From: Orientallactaga sibirica
Taxonomy: Eukaryota; Chordata; Mammalia; Rodentia; Dipodidae
DNA: 64,000 bases
NCBI GenBank assembly: GCA_036365145.1
Contig: JAEOAD010000055.1
Location: 2,790,001-2,854,000 of the forward strand
Direction: 5' to 3'
Both the position numbers and the translations under genes were made by a program. Positions within the stretch are counted from its first letter, which is position 1. Every line of letters begins with the position of its first letter. The notes beneath the pieces were generated by a model that was given only the letters and a program-made list of their open reading frames with translations, was not told where the DNA came from and ran no database searches. Positions 38,601-51,700 of the stretch are shown here, piece by piece.

Positions 38601-40663
38601 ATCGTAGTCGTTGTGGACTTCCCACCAGAAGTAGAGCCAGGTGAGTGTGAGGCCAAAGGTGGAAGTGAGGAGCAAGAACCAGAGACGTTCCCACTAGAAG
38701 AACAGAACAGAGGAGGCATCAGGCGGCAGGTTTCCCTCTGGCAGTCAGACATGGGACTTCCCAGCCCGTCATCCTCCCCTTCTGTAGCCATGCCTGCCAG
38801 GCAAGATGGTCCCTCTCTTGGCATAGGTTCGGAGAGGCACGTGGCCTGTCCAATATCACAGAGCCCCAAATCCCAGAAGAGTGGGAAGCTGGGAGCAGGG
38901 TGGGTCCAGTGTAGAGCTGACCTCTTCCTGTTACAGCCTGAGCCTTTGCAGACTGTGCCAGTCTCCTGTTCTGGTGACAGTATATAAAAGCCTTATCTCT
39001 GGCCTGACACAGTGACCCACAAATGGTTGACGTCATGTCCCTCCCTTTCTCTGGCCAGTGCTCACCACCTCTGCCCCCATGGAGCTGACAAACACTGAAG
39101 GTCAGAGGGAGCAAGTGATTTGCCAGAGTCACGCAGCAAGAGAGTGGAGGACGAGGACCGGCACCCAGGTCTCCTGACCAGAAGACGTGGGCATCTACCT
39201 CCTACTCTGGGCACTGGGGTCCCAGAAGGTAGGCTGGAAGAATGCAGACCCCACCATGCTGCTTGCAGAGGACTGGGCTCAGAGGCCTGAAGGCGCATCC
39301 TTCCACTGAGTCCCTTTGGTTTCTCCTTGCTTTCATCCCTGGGTTTATCTCAGAAGCACCAGAAACCAGAACCTGCCTGAGATCAGCAGAGCCAACCAGC
39401 AGCTTGAGGGGAGGACGATGCCCAGCCCCAGCCCCTTCCACACAGGAGAACCAGTGCCACCCTCATCCTTGTTACCTCCCCCCCAGCCTCTCACTGTTCA
39501 CCCAAGCAGGGGTACCCTTCTCCTGTGGTCCCCCAACCAGGAAGGACCGCTGGTCTGTGTCTGTCTCCCAACACTCCCTACTCATCTTTAAGAATTGGTC
39601 ACATGCTGCCTCCTCTGGGGAGCCTTTCTGGACTCTGCCCCACTCCATTCACGCCCTGTCTGTGTTCCACGGTGCCAGTTTCTCTCTTTAAAATCACATG
39701 CTGTGAACCCTGACCTGCTTACGTGACTCAGATGACATGGGTCCCACCAGGACCAGAACTGAGCCTGCCTCCACTCTGGTAGTACTGATGACTGGATGAC
39801 TTCGGGAGGGTGCCCGAAGGGGGGAGGGAGCATTCCCTCACTGCCCAGACTCCCACCTCCATCCCACCTCCATGGAAGGGCTGAATACGGTGTTTGGAGC
39901 CAGACTGCCTGAGAACCTCAAATCCTACCCACCACTTACAAGCTGTGTATTTCTGGGCAGGTCACTCGGCCTCTCTGTTCCTATTTCCTCTTCTGTGAAC
40001 TGAATACAATAAACTTAGGGTTGATGGAGAATGCAATGAGATAATATAAGCCAAACGCTTGGAATGACAGCCGGCCAGCAGCCAGCCGTCTTCATCCGCA
40101 TATCTGTGAGTGTCCTCTGCCTTGGGCCAGCATGCAGGACAGGCTCTCCACTCCGATGACACACTGACACCCTCATGGCAAGGTGAGTCACTCAAGTTGG
40201 TGACCCATGCTTGAGTGATCAGCTGCCATCTGCGGTCATGTGCAGAGCCAGGCTGCTTTCACCCCTTCTTTGTACAGAAACAGAGAGGTGAAGGTGACAG
40301 TTCTCCAAAGCCCGGTCTTGGCAGCAGGTTTGGCGGGTAGAATGGCTTCTTAGAGCTATAACTTGTGTCTGCCCAACAATGCTGATCACCACGTACAGAC
40401 AGCCTTGTGTGCTCAGAAGGGTGGCGAAGAGCAAAGCAGGCCATGTGTTCTTCTGAGGGGGGGGTACAGGGGGAGACTGGACCCTGGGAGCCATTATCCA
40501 GATGGCTGGGACCATTCGGGAACAGATTGGGGGCACTCAGTCCCTACTGGCCTACACTGCCACATCCAGCCCAGCACCTTCTCTCCACTATCTCTCCCTG
40601 GCTGGCCCAATCCCAGGCCCAGCCCTTCTCAGAGTCTCTCTTATTATAGGGAGTCCTCATGTT

Positions 40664-40707
<44 letters not shown>

Positions 40708-43700
40708 TCCTCCTCCTCTTCTCCTTCTTCTTCTTCTTCTTCTTCTTCTCCTTCTCCTTCTCCTCCTTCTCCTTCTTATTTTGGTTTTTGGAGGTAGGGT
40801 CTCGCTCTAGCCCAGGCTGACCTGGAATTCACTCTGTAGCCTCAGGGTGGCCTCAAACTCATGGCGATCTTCCTACCTCTACCTCCTGAGTATGCCACTA
40901 CGCCCAGCTTCATGTGCTTATGAGAACTCCTGTTTCCTAATGTCCAGCTGGAATAGGTCAGCTTTAATATCTGAGTCTTAGACAGTTCATCAGTTAAAGG
41001 CACTTGCTTGCAAAGCCTGCTGGCCCAGGTTCAACTCCCCAGGATCCACATAAAGTCAGCTGTATGAAGTGGTACATGCATCTGGAGTTCGTTTGCAGTG
41101 GCAAGAGGCCCTGGTGCGCCTTCCCTCTCTGCTGGCAAATAAACAATATTAAAAAAATCTGGGTCTCTCTCAGCATGGGACTATCTCTCAGTCTCATGCC
41201 CCCTCTACTCACATAGTACTAAGAACAAACTCCCTCTGGCCTCAACATCTCTGCAGACCCCAGGACCCAACCTAATTCGGACTGGGCAACCTCTGTATCT
41301 GTAGTCCCATGTGGAAAGTACCTTTCTCTGACCCATAGGGCAGAGAGGTCCTGCCTCATTGGAAACCCCAACTCCCTAGGGCTGCCACCACCATCAGTTT
41401 GGCACAGAGCCCATAGGTGTGAGGAGCTGGGTGGCGTCATGGACCCAGGTCATGAAGGGACTTAAAAAAGATGTGATAGGGAACTGGGGGTGAGGAATCA
41501 CCTTTCTCCTACCCCATGGGAGAGGGAACTCCCACGGAGGTTAGCACCCCATCTAGCGTCTCAGAGGAGAAGCACTTGGTCAGCTGAAGACCAAGAGGCC
41601 TGGAGGTGGAGAGGGCCAGGGGACCTGCCACAGGTGCAAGCAGCCATTCTGTGGCAGGACCTGGGGCAATGCTTACAGGTGGCCAAGGCAGCAGGTGGCA
41701 CAGGTGGGGGTGGGGGACACAGCAGCCAGGGTTCCCAAGCTCCAGCAGTCATTCTCACTGGTTCAGATTTTTTTTTTGTATTTATTTATATTTATTTATT
41801 TGAGAGAGGCAGAGGAAGGGAGGGACGGGGAGAGACAGAGAGAGAATATCGGTGTGCTAGGGCCCCTGGCTGCTGCAAACGAACTCCAGATGCATGCCCC
41901 ACCTTGTGCATCTGGCTTACATGAGTGCTGGGGAATCAAACCTGGGTCCTTTGGCGTTGCAGGCAAATGCCTTTAACTGCTAAGCCATCTCTTCAGGCCT
42001 GGTTCAGATTCTTACAGTGAGGCAGGGCAAGGCAGGAATGAAGAGCGGCCACACAACCCCAGCCCCCGGAAACTTGCAAGGCTAGAGGCGGCAGCTGGTT
42101 AAAGCATTTTCTTAGTTGGGGCACAATCTGGGGCCGGGGAACCTAGGGATTAAAGTCCCTCTGAAGTCAGATGCTTTGGGAACCTGCGGAGGCGGATGAA
42201 GAAGCCCCATCTCAGCGGAAAGGAAGGTGCGGGGTCACGTCAAGAACAATGAGAGGAAAGAACTGAATAGCAGGGGGCTGGAAGAGAGGAGCTGGGGCAG
42301 GAAGGAGGGGGACCAGCGGGAGGAAGTGGCCTGTGAGCAGCTCCTCTGATAAAGAGGTTCCCAGGGGCACTAATGGGCCTCGTTAGGGCACATTACCGAG
42401 AAAAAGGCCTGGGCACACACTGCCTATTAGCCAGCTGGTCTGGCCTGGCTCCTAGGATATACAGTAGGGTCATGGTCCTGCTGGTGTCGGAGGCCAGCGC
42501 ACACTAGTGGACCTCGAGTCTCTTAGCTCTCCCGACCCTTAGGAGGATGTGTCTCAACACAGCGGGACTGGGTAAAGGAAGGATGCCACATATGGTCGAG
42601 CATTGTGCCCCGTACCCTACACCACGCAGACTTCTGATGACAGCCATCTGGCAGATGGCAGTGAAGTGGCAGAGGGGTGCCTTTTGCGCATTTGCACAGA
42701 GGCTCGACATGATGGAGTGGAAGTCAAGGAGGCAACTGAGTGAGGGAGGAGCAGAGAATCCAGCAGTCTTGAGCAGAGGTCAATCTCAACTAGGTCCCTC
42801 GATCTCAACCTTGCCCTCTGAGACTCTATGGGCCGCTCCAGGCCTAGCGGGTGTGTGTCCACCTTCCCTCTCGCTGGGGTCTGTCCCCGGACCTAACTTC
42901 TGACTCAGCAACCTCATCACCCTGGGCACCCTACTGCTGATTCTTGGCACCCACCAACCTGTTTCCCCATCCAGATTCAACTGTAGAGATGGAAAGGGCA
43001 TGGCTGGGGCAAGTTCTTCTGTCCTTGGCGCTTGGGTCTCACCTGAAAGATGGAATACTAAGCCTTCCTCAGAGGCGGAGTGGCAAGTGACACGAGTCAC
43101 TTCCAGTGGACACTTCCTTGTGGACAGTTCACTGGGCTATGCCCTCCTTGGCATAGGGAATGGCCTGTGATATCTCTTGTCCCCAGGGCCCAGCAGCATG
43201 CTGGGATACAAGGTGGCACTTGGAAACAGCTTGAGGAACCCAAGAAGGGATAGATATGAGACTATGATGCAAGGAGGCTTCAAGGCCATGTCCAAGTCCC
43301 TGACTTAATCTTCAGACTCAGGCTGGGGACCTACGCAAGGAAGTCTCATGGCATATAAGCCTCCCTCCTTCTGAGTCCTGGCAGCTGGGGAAAGCACGGG
43401 ACAAAGGCTGAGGGAGCTTTCCTGAGGGAACAGTCCCTTGTGGGGTGGAAGTTCCTAGGCTCCCATTTATTTCTGCTCACAGTCCCAGGGGTCAGCTTCA
43501 ACATGGCAAGAAAAGCATGGCAAAGACTGACAGCCAGCCAAGCGTCCCGTCTCCACAGCGGCAGGGAGGAAGTCATCTGAGCGAGGTCACTCAGCACTGG
43601 CCGCTGGAGCTGGATTATGAAATCGTAAGGCCCACCCATAGTGACACACCTCCTCCAGCAAGGCCCCATCTCCCAAAGGCTCCACGAGCTGGGCACCAAG

Positions 43701-45719
43701 GATGAGGCTTCGTCACAAACACGTGAGGCTACTTTTACATGCAAACTACCACACCTGCTCTCGGATGCTAGCAGCTGAAGACAGTTGGCTGTGATGGAGA
43801 ACCCACAAGGCCCAGCCTTACCTCCTCCCACTCTTGTCCTGGCTCTCCATCACTACAGTCCTTCTGTGACAATCTGAGCCATGGCGGGCCAGTTTCACTA
43901 AAGGTCACTGTTCTTCCTCCTTGCCTTATGTGGACAGCCATGTCCTCTCCTTGCCCTTCCAGCCTTTGTCCTGCCTTCCCATCCCAGAGCCCTCTATACT
44001 CAGAGAAGACCATATGGGCAGAAAGCTTATGAGCAGCCAGGCTCTGACAGGACCCAACCCCAGTTTTTTTTTTTTTTATTTATTTATTTATTTATTTATT
44101 TTTAGTTTTTTGAGGTAGGGTCTCACTCTGGCCCAGGCTGACCTGGAATAAACTGTGTAGTCTCAGGGTGGCCTTGAACTCACGGCGATCCTCCTACCTC
44201 TGCCTCCCAAGTGCTGGGATTAAAGGCGTGCCCCACCATGACTGGGCAATTTTATTTTTATTATTATTTTGGTTTTTCGAGGCAGGGTCTCGCTCTAGCC
44301 CAGGCTAACCTAGAATTCACTATGTAGTCTCAGGGTGGCCTCGAATTCATGGCAATCCTCCTACCTCTGCCTCTTGAGTGCTGGGATTAAAGGCGTGTGC
44401 CATCACGCCCGACTATTTTTAAATTTTTAAAAAATATTTTATTTTTATTTACTTATTTATTTATTAGAGACGGGGGGCGGGGGAGAGAGAGAGGGAGAGT
44501 GAGAATGGGTGCGCCACTCTAGCCACTGCAAACGAACTCCAGATGCGTGCACCCCCTTGTGCATCTGGCTTACATGGGACCTGGAGAATTGAACTTGGGT
44601 CCTTAGGTTTCACAGGCATGTGCCTTAACTGCTAAGCCATCTCTCCAGCCCTATTTTTAAATTTTTTTAAGTTATTTATTTATTTATTTGAGAAATAGGG
44701 ATGGGGGAGAGAGGAAGAAGGAGGAGGAGAAGGAGGAATAGGAGGAAAGAGAGAGAGAGAATGGGTGTGCCCAGGCCTCCTGCCATTGCAAATAAATTCC
44801 AGACACATGTGGCACCTTGTGCATCTGGGTTATGTGAGTCCTGGGGCATTGAACCTGAGTCCTTAGGCTTCACAGGCAAGCACCTTAACCACTAAGCCTC
44901 TCTCCAGCCCCCCACCCCACCCCATTTTGACACAGAAAGCATGAGGACAGTGCTGGAGTGGGTGGAGTGAGTGGGCCTTGCTGCTTCTGGCTGCCACCCA
45001 CTACCAGCTTCTGCTCACCCTTGACTGCCACCCCAGGCCAGGATTCACACATCTCTTTGCCACTGCTGGGGACTCGGAATGAGGTACCTCCTCAGGGTCC
45101 CCAGACAGAACCTGGCTTTTGAACACTGTGATCTGGACAACACAACACCTGGCAGGAGCTGCCAGCCCCACCCTGACACATCACAGACTCTCTGAATCAC
45201 AGACACGTGAGCCAGAGCTCAGCTCCTGTCCATCCCCTTTGTGTTCCCCGGGCCAGAGAAGACTAGAGTTCACCTTGCTACAGCTTAGGCAGCTCCACAG
45301 AGTAGCCCCTTCACCCAAAGTTCGTCTCTCTCAGCCCCCATCCCACCCAGTCTGACTGGTAGGTTAAGTTTGGGAGCCTAGCAAGGTTGGGGTTCAGTCC
45401 TAGGGCTGGCCCCTAGAGCAGGTGTTCATCCTTGCTGAGCCCCAGTTTCCTTCTCTTGGAGTGGGGATCGGTGGGCACATGTGGGCCACTGAGACTCCAC
45501 CTGTGTGCCGCTGGCTAGGGAGGTAACTCATTCCCATCCCCCACCTTTTTCTATGGAGCGAAAACCACCCCCTAAGCTGGACACCACACAGAACAGTCCA
45601 GTCAAAAGGACAGGAAACGCGGGTCAGATGGCCAAGGAGTGGAGGTATGTGATAGAGTTGGGTTTTATTTTTTTAAAAGATATTTATTATTTATTTATTT
45701 GACAGAGAAAGAGGGGGGG

Positions 45720-45751
<32 letters not shown>

Positions 45752-48700
45752 ATGGGCATGCCAGGGCCTCCAGGCATTGCAAACGAACTCCAGACACATG
45801 TGCCCCCTTGTGCATTTGACTAACGTGGATCCTGGAGAATTCAACCTGGGTCTTTTGGCTTTGCAGACAAATACCTTAACCTCTAAGCCATCCCTCCAGC
45901 CCTAGAGCTGGGTTTTGATCCTGATTCTTCTACTCTTCTTCTCACTTGTTGTATGGCTGTGGGCCAATCCCTCGGCATCTCAACCCTCAGCTTCCGCCCC
46001 CGTTCACAGGATGACATCACCATCAGCTCACAGGAGGGCTGCCAGGCCCCAGCGATTACACATGTAAGCTGTAAGTCGCCAGATCCACCATGGTTCCTAT
46101 AATTATCATTCGCGTCTGACAGCCCTTTAATTATGTGAAGACAGTGATCAAGCCTTGGCCCTTCTCCTGCTCTATTCCAAGCCTTCCGCTGGCTGCTGAG
46201 GATGGCAGGCTTTGATCACCTGCCCCCGGCTCACGGTGAGTGCCATAGGCAGTCAATGCAGAGGTCAGACATGGCTCTGGAGGCTGCGGCCCCAGGCATG
46301 AGCACCCAGGGGGAAGCAGATCCTGGCATAATGTCACTCAACCCTCCTCACGGCTGTGGGTCTGGCTATGGAGGACAGAGGCCTCCGTGAGCTTCTTTAT
46401 GGCACTGGGTGGGGAGAGGGGAGGCTGGGTGCTCTGGCTCTTTCCCCCACAGCTCTGCAAAGCAGGAAGTACAGTCGCAGGAAAATGAGGCTCAGACAGG
46501 GAAAGAGGCTGGCCTAAGATCACACAGGACAAACGTCATGGGTGCAGCCAGAATTTACACCCAGGTTCTGGGTGCCTCCACGGTCCCCAACCATCTCAGA
46601 ACAACAAAGAGCAGGACATGTAATTATCCTTGTCTGGCCACAGAGGAATCAGGCTCAGAGGGTCGGGGCCTTGCCCAAGGTCACTGTGAGTCACAGGTAG
46701 TGAAATCCTAGGATTTCAGAGATTTTATCATTTTGCCCCATCTTATAAAGCTCCAACTGAGAAAAGGAGAACCCAAGAACCAAGGTAGGAGACCGGCCTA
46801 GAAACGTAGACATGTGTTATTAGATCAGCAAATTCATGCGGAATGATAAAGAACCCAGCAAATGGTGTTTGGGCCACCTGGATCTCTTGGTTAAAAAAAA
46901 AAAAAGAATACAAGCCGACTCCTACTCCACGTCCCAACCCAAACTAACTCCAAGCATCACATCTCCTGCCACATCCTCATCACTATTATCGTTCAGGAAA
47001 GCTTAGGCTTCTCCACTTGTAAACACTTCTCAAAGCTATTAAATTTCTCAGAAGAATCCCACACAGTCTGACTGGTTTTTTCTTGTTTTACCTGGCAAGG
47101 TTGGGTTCAGTCCTAGGGTTTTTTTTTACAGCAGAATGTTCATCCTTGCTGAGCCCCAGTGACCTTCTCTTTAGTGGGGAGGGTGGCCTTGAACTCACTG
47201 CAGTCCACCTGCACAGTGTTCCCGGCTAGGGGATTAAAGGCATTCCCATCACCCACCTTTTCTATGGTTTTAAGCCACCCCTAAGCTGGAATTTAAAAAC
47301 AATCCGGTCAAAGCCAGGTATGGTATCACACACTTTAAAATTTTGTTTTATTTTTATTTATTATTTGAGAACTATTTATTTGACAGAAAGAGGGGGAGAG
47401 AGAGAGAAAAGAGAGAATGGGCAAGCCAGGGCCTCCAGCCATTGCAAATGAACTCCAGACAGACATGTGCCACTTTGGCTTTCATGGGTCCGTGGAAATT
47501 GAGCCTCGAGCTGGGGTCCTGGAGTCTTTGGCTTTGCTGAACAAATACTTCAACCTCTAAGAAGCACATCCTTTCAGCCTAGAGCTGGGTTTTTGATCCC
47601 TGATTCTTCTCTTCTTTACCACTTGAATTTGTGTGGCTGTGGGCAGAATCCCTGGAAAATAATTTCAGCCCTAGTCTTATGTAGTTCAGACCATTTGACA
47701 TCACATCAGCTGAGGGAGGGCTGCCAGGATCTAACGATTACACATCCTGTAAGCGGGTCGAATTATAGGATCACCCATGGTTCCTAAGTTTATCATTCGC
47801 GTCCTGACAGAAACCTCAATTATGTGAAGTAAGTATTGCCCCTTGGCACTACATCTGTGTTTCAAACTAAGCTTGCTGGCCTGTGGATCAGGCCTTGAAT
47901 CCCACTCCACAGTGAGTGGTAGAGGCAGTCAATGCAGAGGTCAGACATGGCTCTGGAGACTACAGGCCCAGGCATGAGCAGCCAGGGGAAGCTGGGCAAA
48001 ATGTCACTCATTTTGCCCTCCTCACGGCTGTGGGAGGCCCTGGAGGACAAAGAGCCTCGTGAGCTCCTTATGGCACTGGGTGGGAGGGGAGGCTGGAGTG
48101 CTCTGGCTCTTTCCCAACAGCTCTGCAAAGCAGGAAGTATAGTCGCAGGAAAATGAACTCAGACAGGGAAAGAGGCTGGCCTAAGATCACACAGGACAAA
48201 CGTCATGGGGCAGCCAGAATTTTACACCCAGGTTCTGGGTGAAATGGGCCCCAACCATCTCAGAACAACAAAGAGCAGACTGTGTCATTAGTCCTTGTCT
48301 GGCCAGAGGAATCAGGCTCAGAGGGTCAGGGCCTTGCCTCTAAGTTTGACTGAGTTGGAAATCCTAGGATTTCAGAGATTTTATCCCATCTTTTAAAGCT
48401 CCAACTGAGAAAAGGAGAACCCAAGAACCAAGGTAGAGACCGGCTCAGAAACGAAACATGAGTTATTAGATCAGCAAATTCATAACAGAAGAAATGATAA
48501 AGAAGGGAAAAATCATTTTCATCCAGAATTTGTTTGGTTAAAAAAAAAGAAGATGTAATTTTACTCCTACATGAATGTCCCCAACCATCAAACTAACTCC
48601 AAGCATCACATCTCAGTTTGCCACATCCTCATCACTATTATCTTTTTGTTTTTTTTTTTTTCCAGTAGGGTCTCACTCTGGCCCAGGCTGACCTGGAATT

Positions 48701-51700
48701 GCTATGTAATCTCAGGGTGGCCTCGAACCTTGCGATCCTCCACCTCTGCCCAAGGAGTGCTGGGATTTTTGTTTGCCCAGCTCCACCACTCATATCTTTT
48801 CAGGCCAGTCCCACCGGCCTGGCTTACCTGGAGATGAAAATGGGAAATGGTGACCAAGCCTGGAGGGGGGGTGAAGGCCCTAGAGGTGGGATAAGGTAGG
48901 GAACCAGGCAAGATTTTACCTGGCAGCCAACCCAGGAGGAGGGGGAAGGCTGGAAGGAAAGCGATAGAAGGATGCATTAAGAGTGGGGAGGTCTCCATCC
49001 AGAATAGGCAGGGAGTAGGCCTGGCAAACACAAGAGGCCAGAGAGATTGCTCACAAGGTTGGGCATGGGTCTCTGTCAACCCTTGAGTTTGATGGGGCAT
49101 ACCCGAGAAGCCAGATTAGGTGGGTGATGTATCTGAGCCTTTTTGTAGAGGCTGTACCAACTTCATGCCCATTCTGAACTGTCCTTTTCTCTCTCTCTCT
49201 CTCTGCTTGCAACAAATATTTTTGTTTTGTTTTGTTTTTGTTTTTCAAGGTAGGGTTCACCAGAGCCCAGGCTGACCTGGAATTTTAGTCTCAGGGTGGC
49301 TCGAACTCCGGTGATCCTCCTACCTCTGCCTCCCAAGTGCTGCTCTCATCAGGGCTACCACACCCGGCTAAATAATTTTTTTTTTAAGTCACAAAGCAGG
49401 CAGGTTTTGTTCAGGAAAACTGGCTTCTTTTCTTGTAAACACTTTCAAGAGGAGAATGCCAACTTTATGTAAGAATATTATACACAGTATATTTTTTCTT
49501 GTTTTACCATTTGACTTACTTTTACCATGTTTTTTTTTTTTTTTTTTTTGGTTTTTCGAGGTAGGGTCTCACTCTCTGGCCCAGGCTGACCTAAATTAAC
49601 TCCTGCCAGTCTGGGGTGGCCTTGAACTCACGGCAATCCTCCTACCTTTGCCTCCCGAGTGCTGGGATTAAAGGCGTGCGCCACCACGCCCGGCTTTACC
49701 ATGTTTTTTGAATAAAAATTTAAAAAACAATTTTTTGAGCCAGGTATGGTATCACACACTTTAAAAAATTTTTTTTTGTTTATTTTTATTTATTTATTTG
49801 AGAACTATATATACATATATAGAGAGAGAAAAGAGAGAATGGCGCATCAGGGCCTCCAGCCACTGCAAATGAACTCCCAGGTGCATGTGCCTCCTTGTGC
49901 ATCTGGCTTTCATGGGTCCTGGGAAATTGAGCCTCGAGCTGGGGTCCTTAGGCTTCACAGGCAAATGCTTAACTGCTAAGCCATCTCTCTAGCCCATGTC
50001 ACACAGTTTTAATTCCAGCATACAGGAGGCAGAGGTAGAAGGATCACTATGAGTTTAAGGCTACCCTAGAATACTTAGTGAATTCCAGGTCAGCCTGGGC
50101 TAGAGTGAGACTCTACCTTGGAAAATAATTTTTTTAAATAGTCTTATGTAGTCCAGACCATTCTGTTCACTACATAACTGAGGGTGACCTGAACTCCTGA
50201 TCTCCTGCCATCACAATCCCAAGGGCTGGAATTATAGGCCTGTACCTCCATGCCTGGTTTGCAGTGCTAGAGGACTGAACCCAGAAACCTCATGCATGTT
50301 TAGGAAAGAAACACTTTGTACTCTACATCTGCAGCCCAAAACAAATTTTTGCTGGGCTGGTGGCTCACGCCTTTGAATCCCAGCACTGGGGAGGCAGAGG
50401 AGAAGGATCACTGTGATTTGAGGCCACTCTGAGACTACAGAGTGAATTACAGGACAGCTTCGACTAGACTGAAAACCCTACCAAAAAAATATTGTTACTT
50501 TATTTTTTGATGTAAAGTCATCTTGCTAGCCCAGGCTGACCTGGAATTGGACTATGTAATCCCTCAGTGCTTTTGATTAAAGGTACCTGCCACCAACCTG
50601 GCCCAAAATGTAAATTTTAAAATTTTTAGGTATTTTATTTGCAAGTGAGAGAGAGAGGGAAATGAAGACAGGCAGAGAAGAAAAAGACCAGGGGCCCTCC
50701 TCAGACACATGTCCACCCAGCATTTATCTTACAACGTGCTCTGGGGAATGGAACTCTGTCCTTTGACTTTGCAGGCAAGCACCTTAACTACTAAGCCATC
50801 TCTCCAGCCCCCTAAATGTTTTTATGTAGTTAGATTACCCCTCTTTTCTCTCTATGAGTTTGACCTTTGGTGCTGTACTTGATGAAGGTGGCTAAGACAC
50901 TTACATCATATTTATATTGGGGACTTTGCTTCATGATGGACCTTTAACTATCCCCTGCCCATCTGTCTACAGTCACGCCTAGACGTCACATGTACCAAGG
51001 GGGCTTGAGAGCCCCATCTCTAAAGATGAGTTTCAGAAATGTGTGCCTTCCGAACAGAAAGAAAAAAGTTTAAAATAGGGAAAAAATACACTTCAATCCA
51101 TCCAGAATTTGTCTTGGTATATAAGGTAAGAAAGGCAAGATGTATTTTTACTTGCTACATGAATGTCCCCACACCATCATGAGATATTTCTTGCAATATG
51201 TCACCTCAGTTTACTACATGGTCAACTGATGCCTGTACATTTGTTTCAGAATTCTCTAGCCTGTCCTGATGATGGGCGGCCCTTCTCCTGTGTGGCTTCT
51301 TGCCAGCGGAGCCAGCTCAGGCCTCCTCTGAGGTCCTAAATGAGTCTCAGAACTATCTGTGCTCTTGGCTCGGTGGGAGAGTAATATGTGACACACCAAG
51401 TACCTCCACGGTCAGCTCACCCAGTTTCAAATGGGAAATGGAGGACGTGTGGGCTGGGAGGAGGCAGGAGCTCCTAGAGGTGGGATATGGACAAGCCCTG
51501 GCAAGATTGCCGCCCCAACTCCAGGAGATTTGGGGGGTGGTGGCCAGACAGGGCTGAGATAGATGGCGGCATTAAGGGCTGAGTGGGGGTAAAGGATTAT
51601 TAGAAATCCACTGCTAGCCAGCCCCTGGCAAGCCTAAGAGGCTGAGTTTATTTCTCTGGCTACAAGGCTGGGCATTTAGGTCTCTGTCTGCCCTTGCTTC

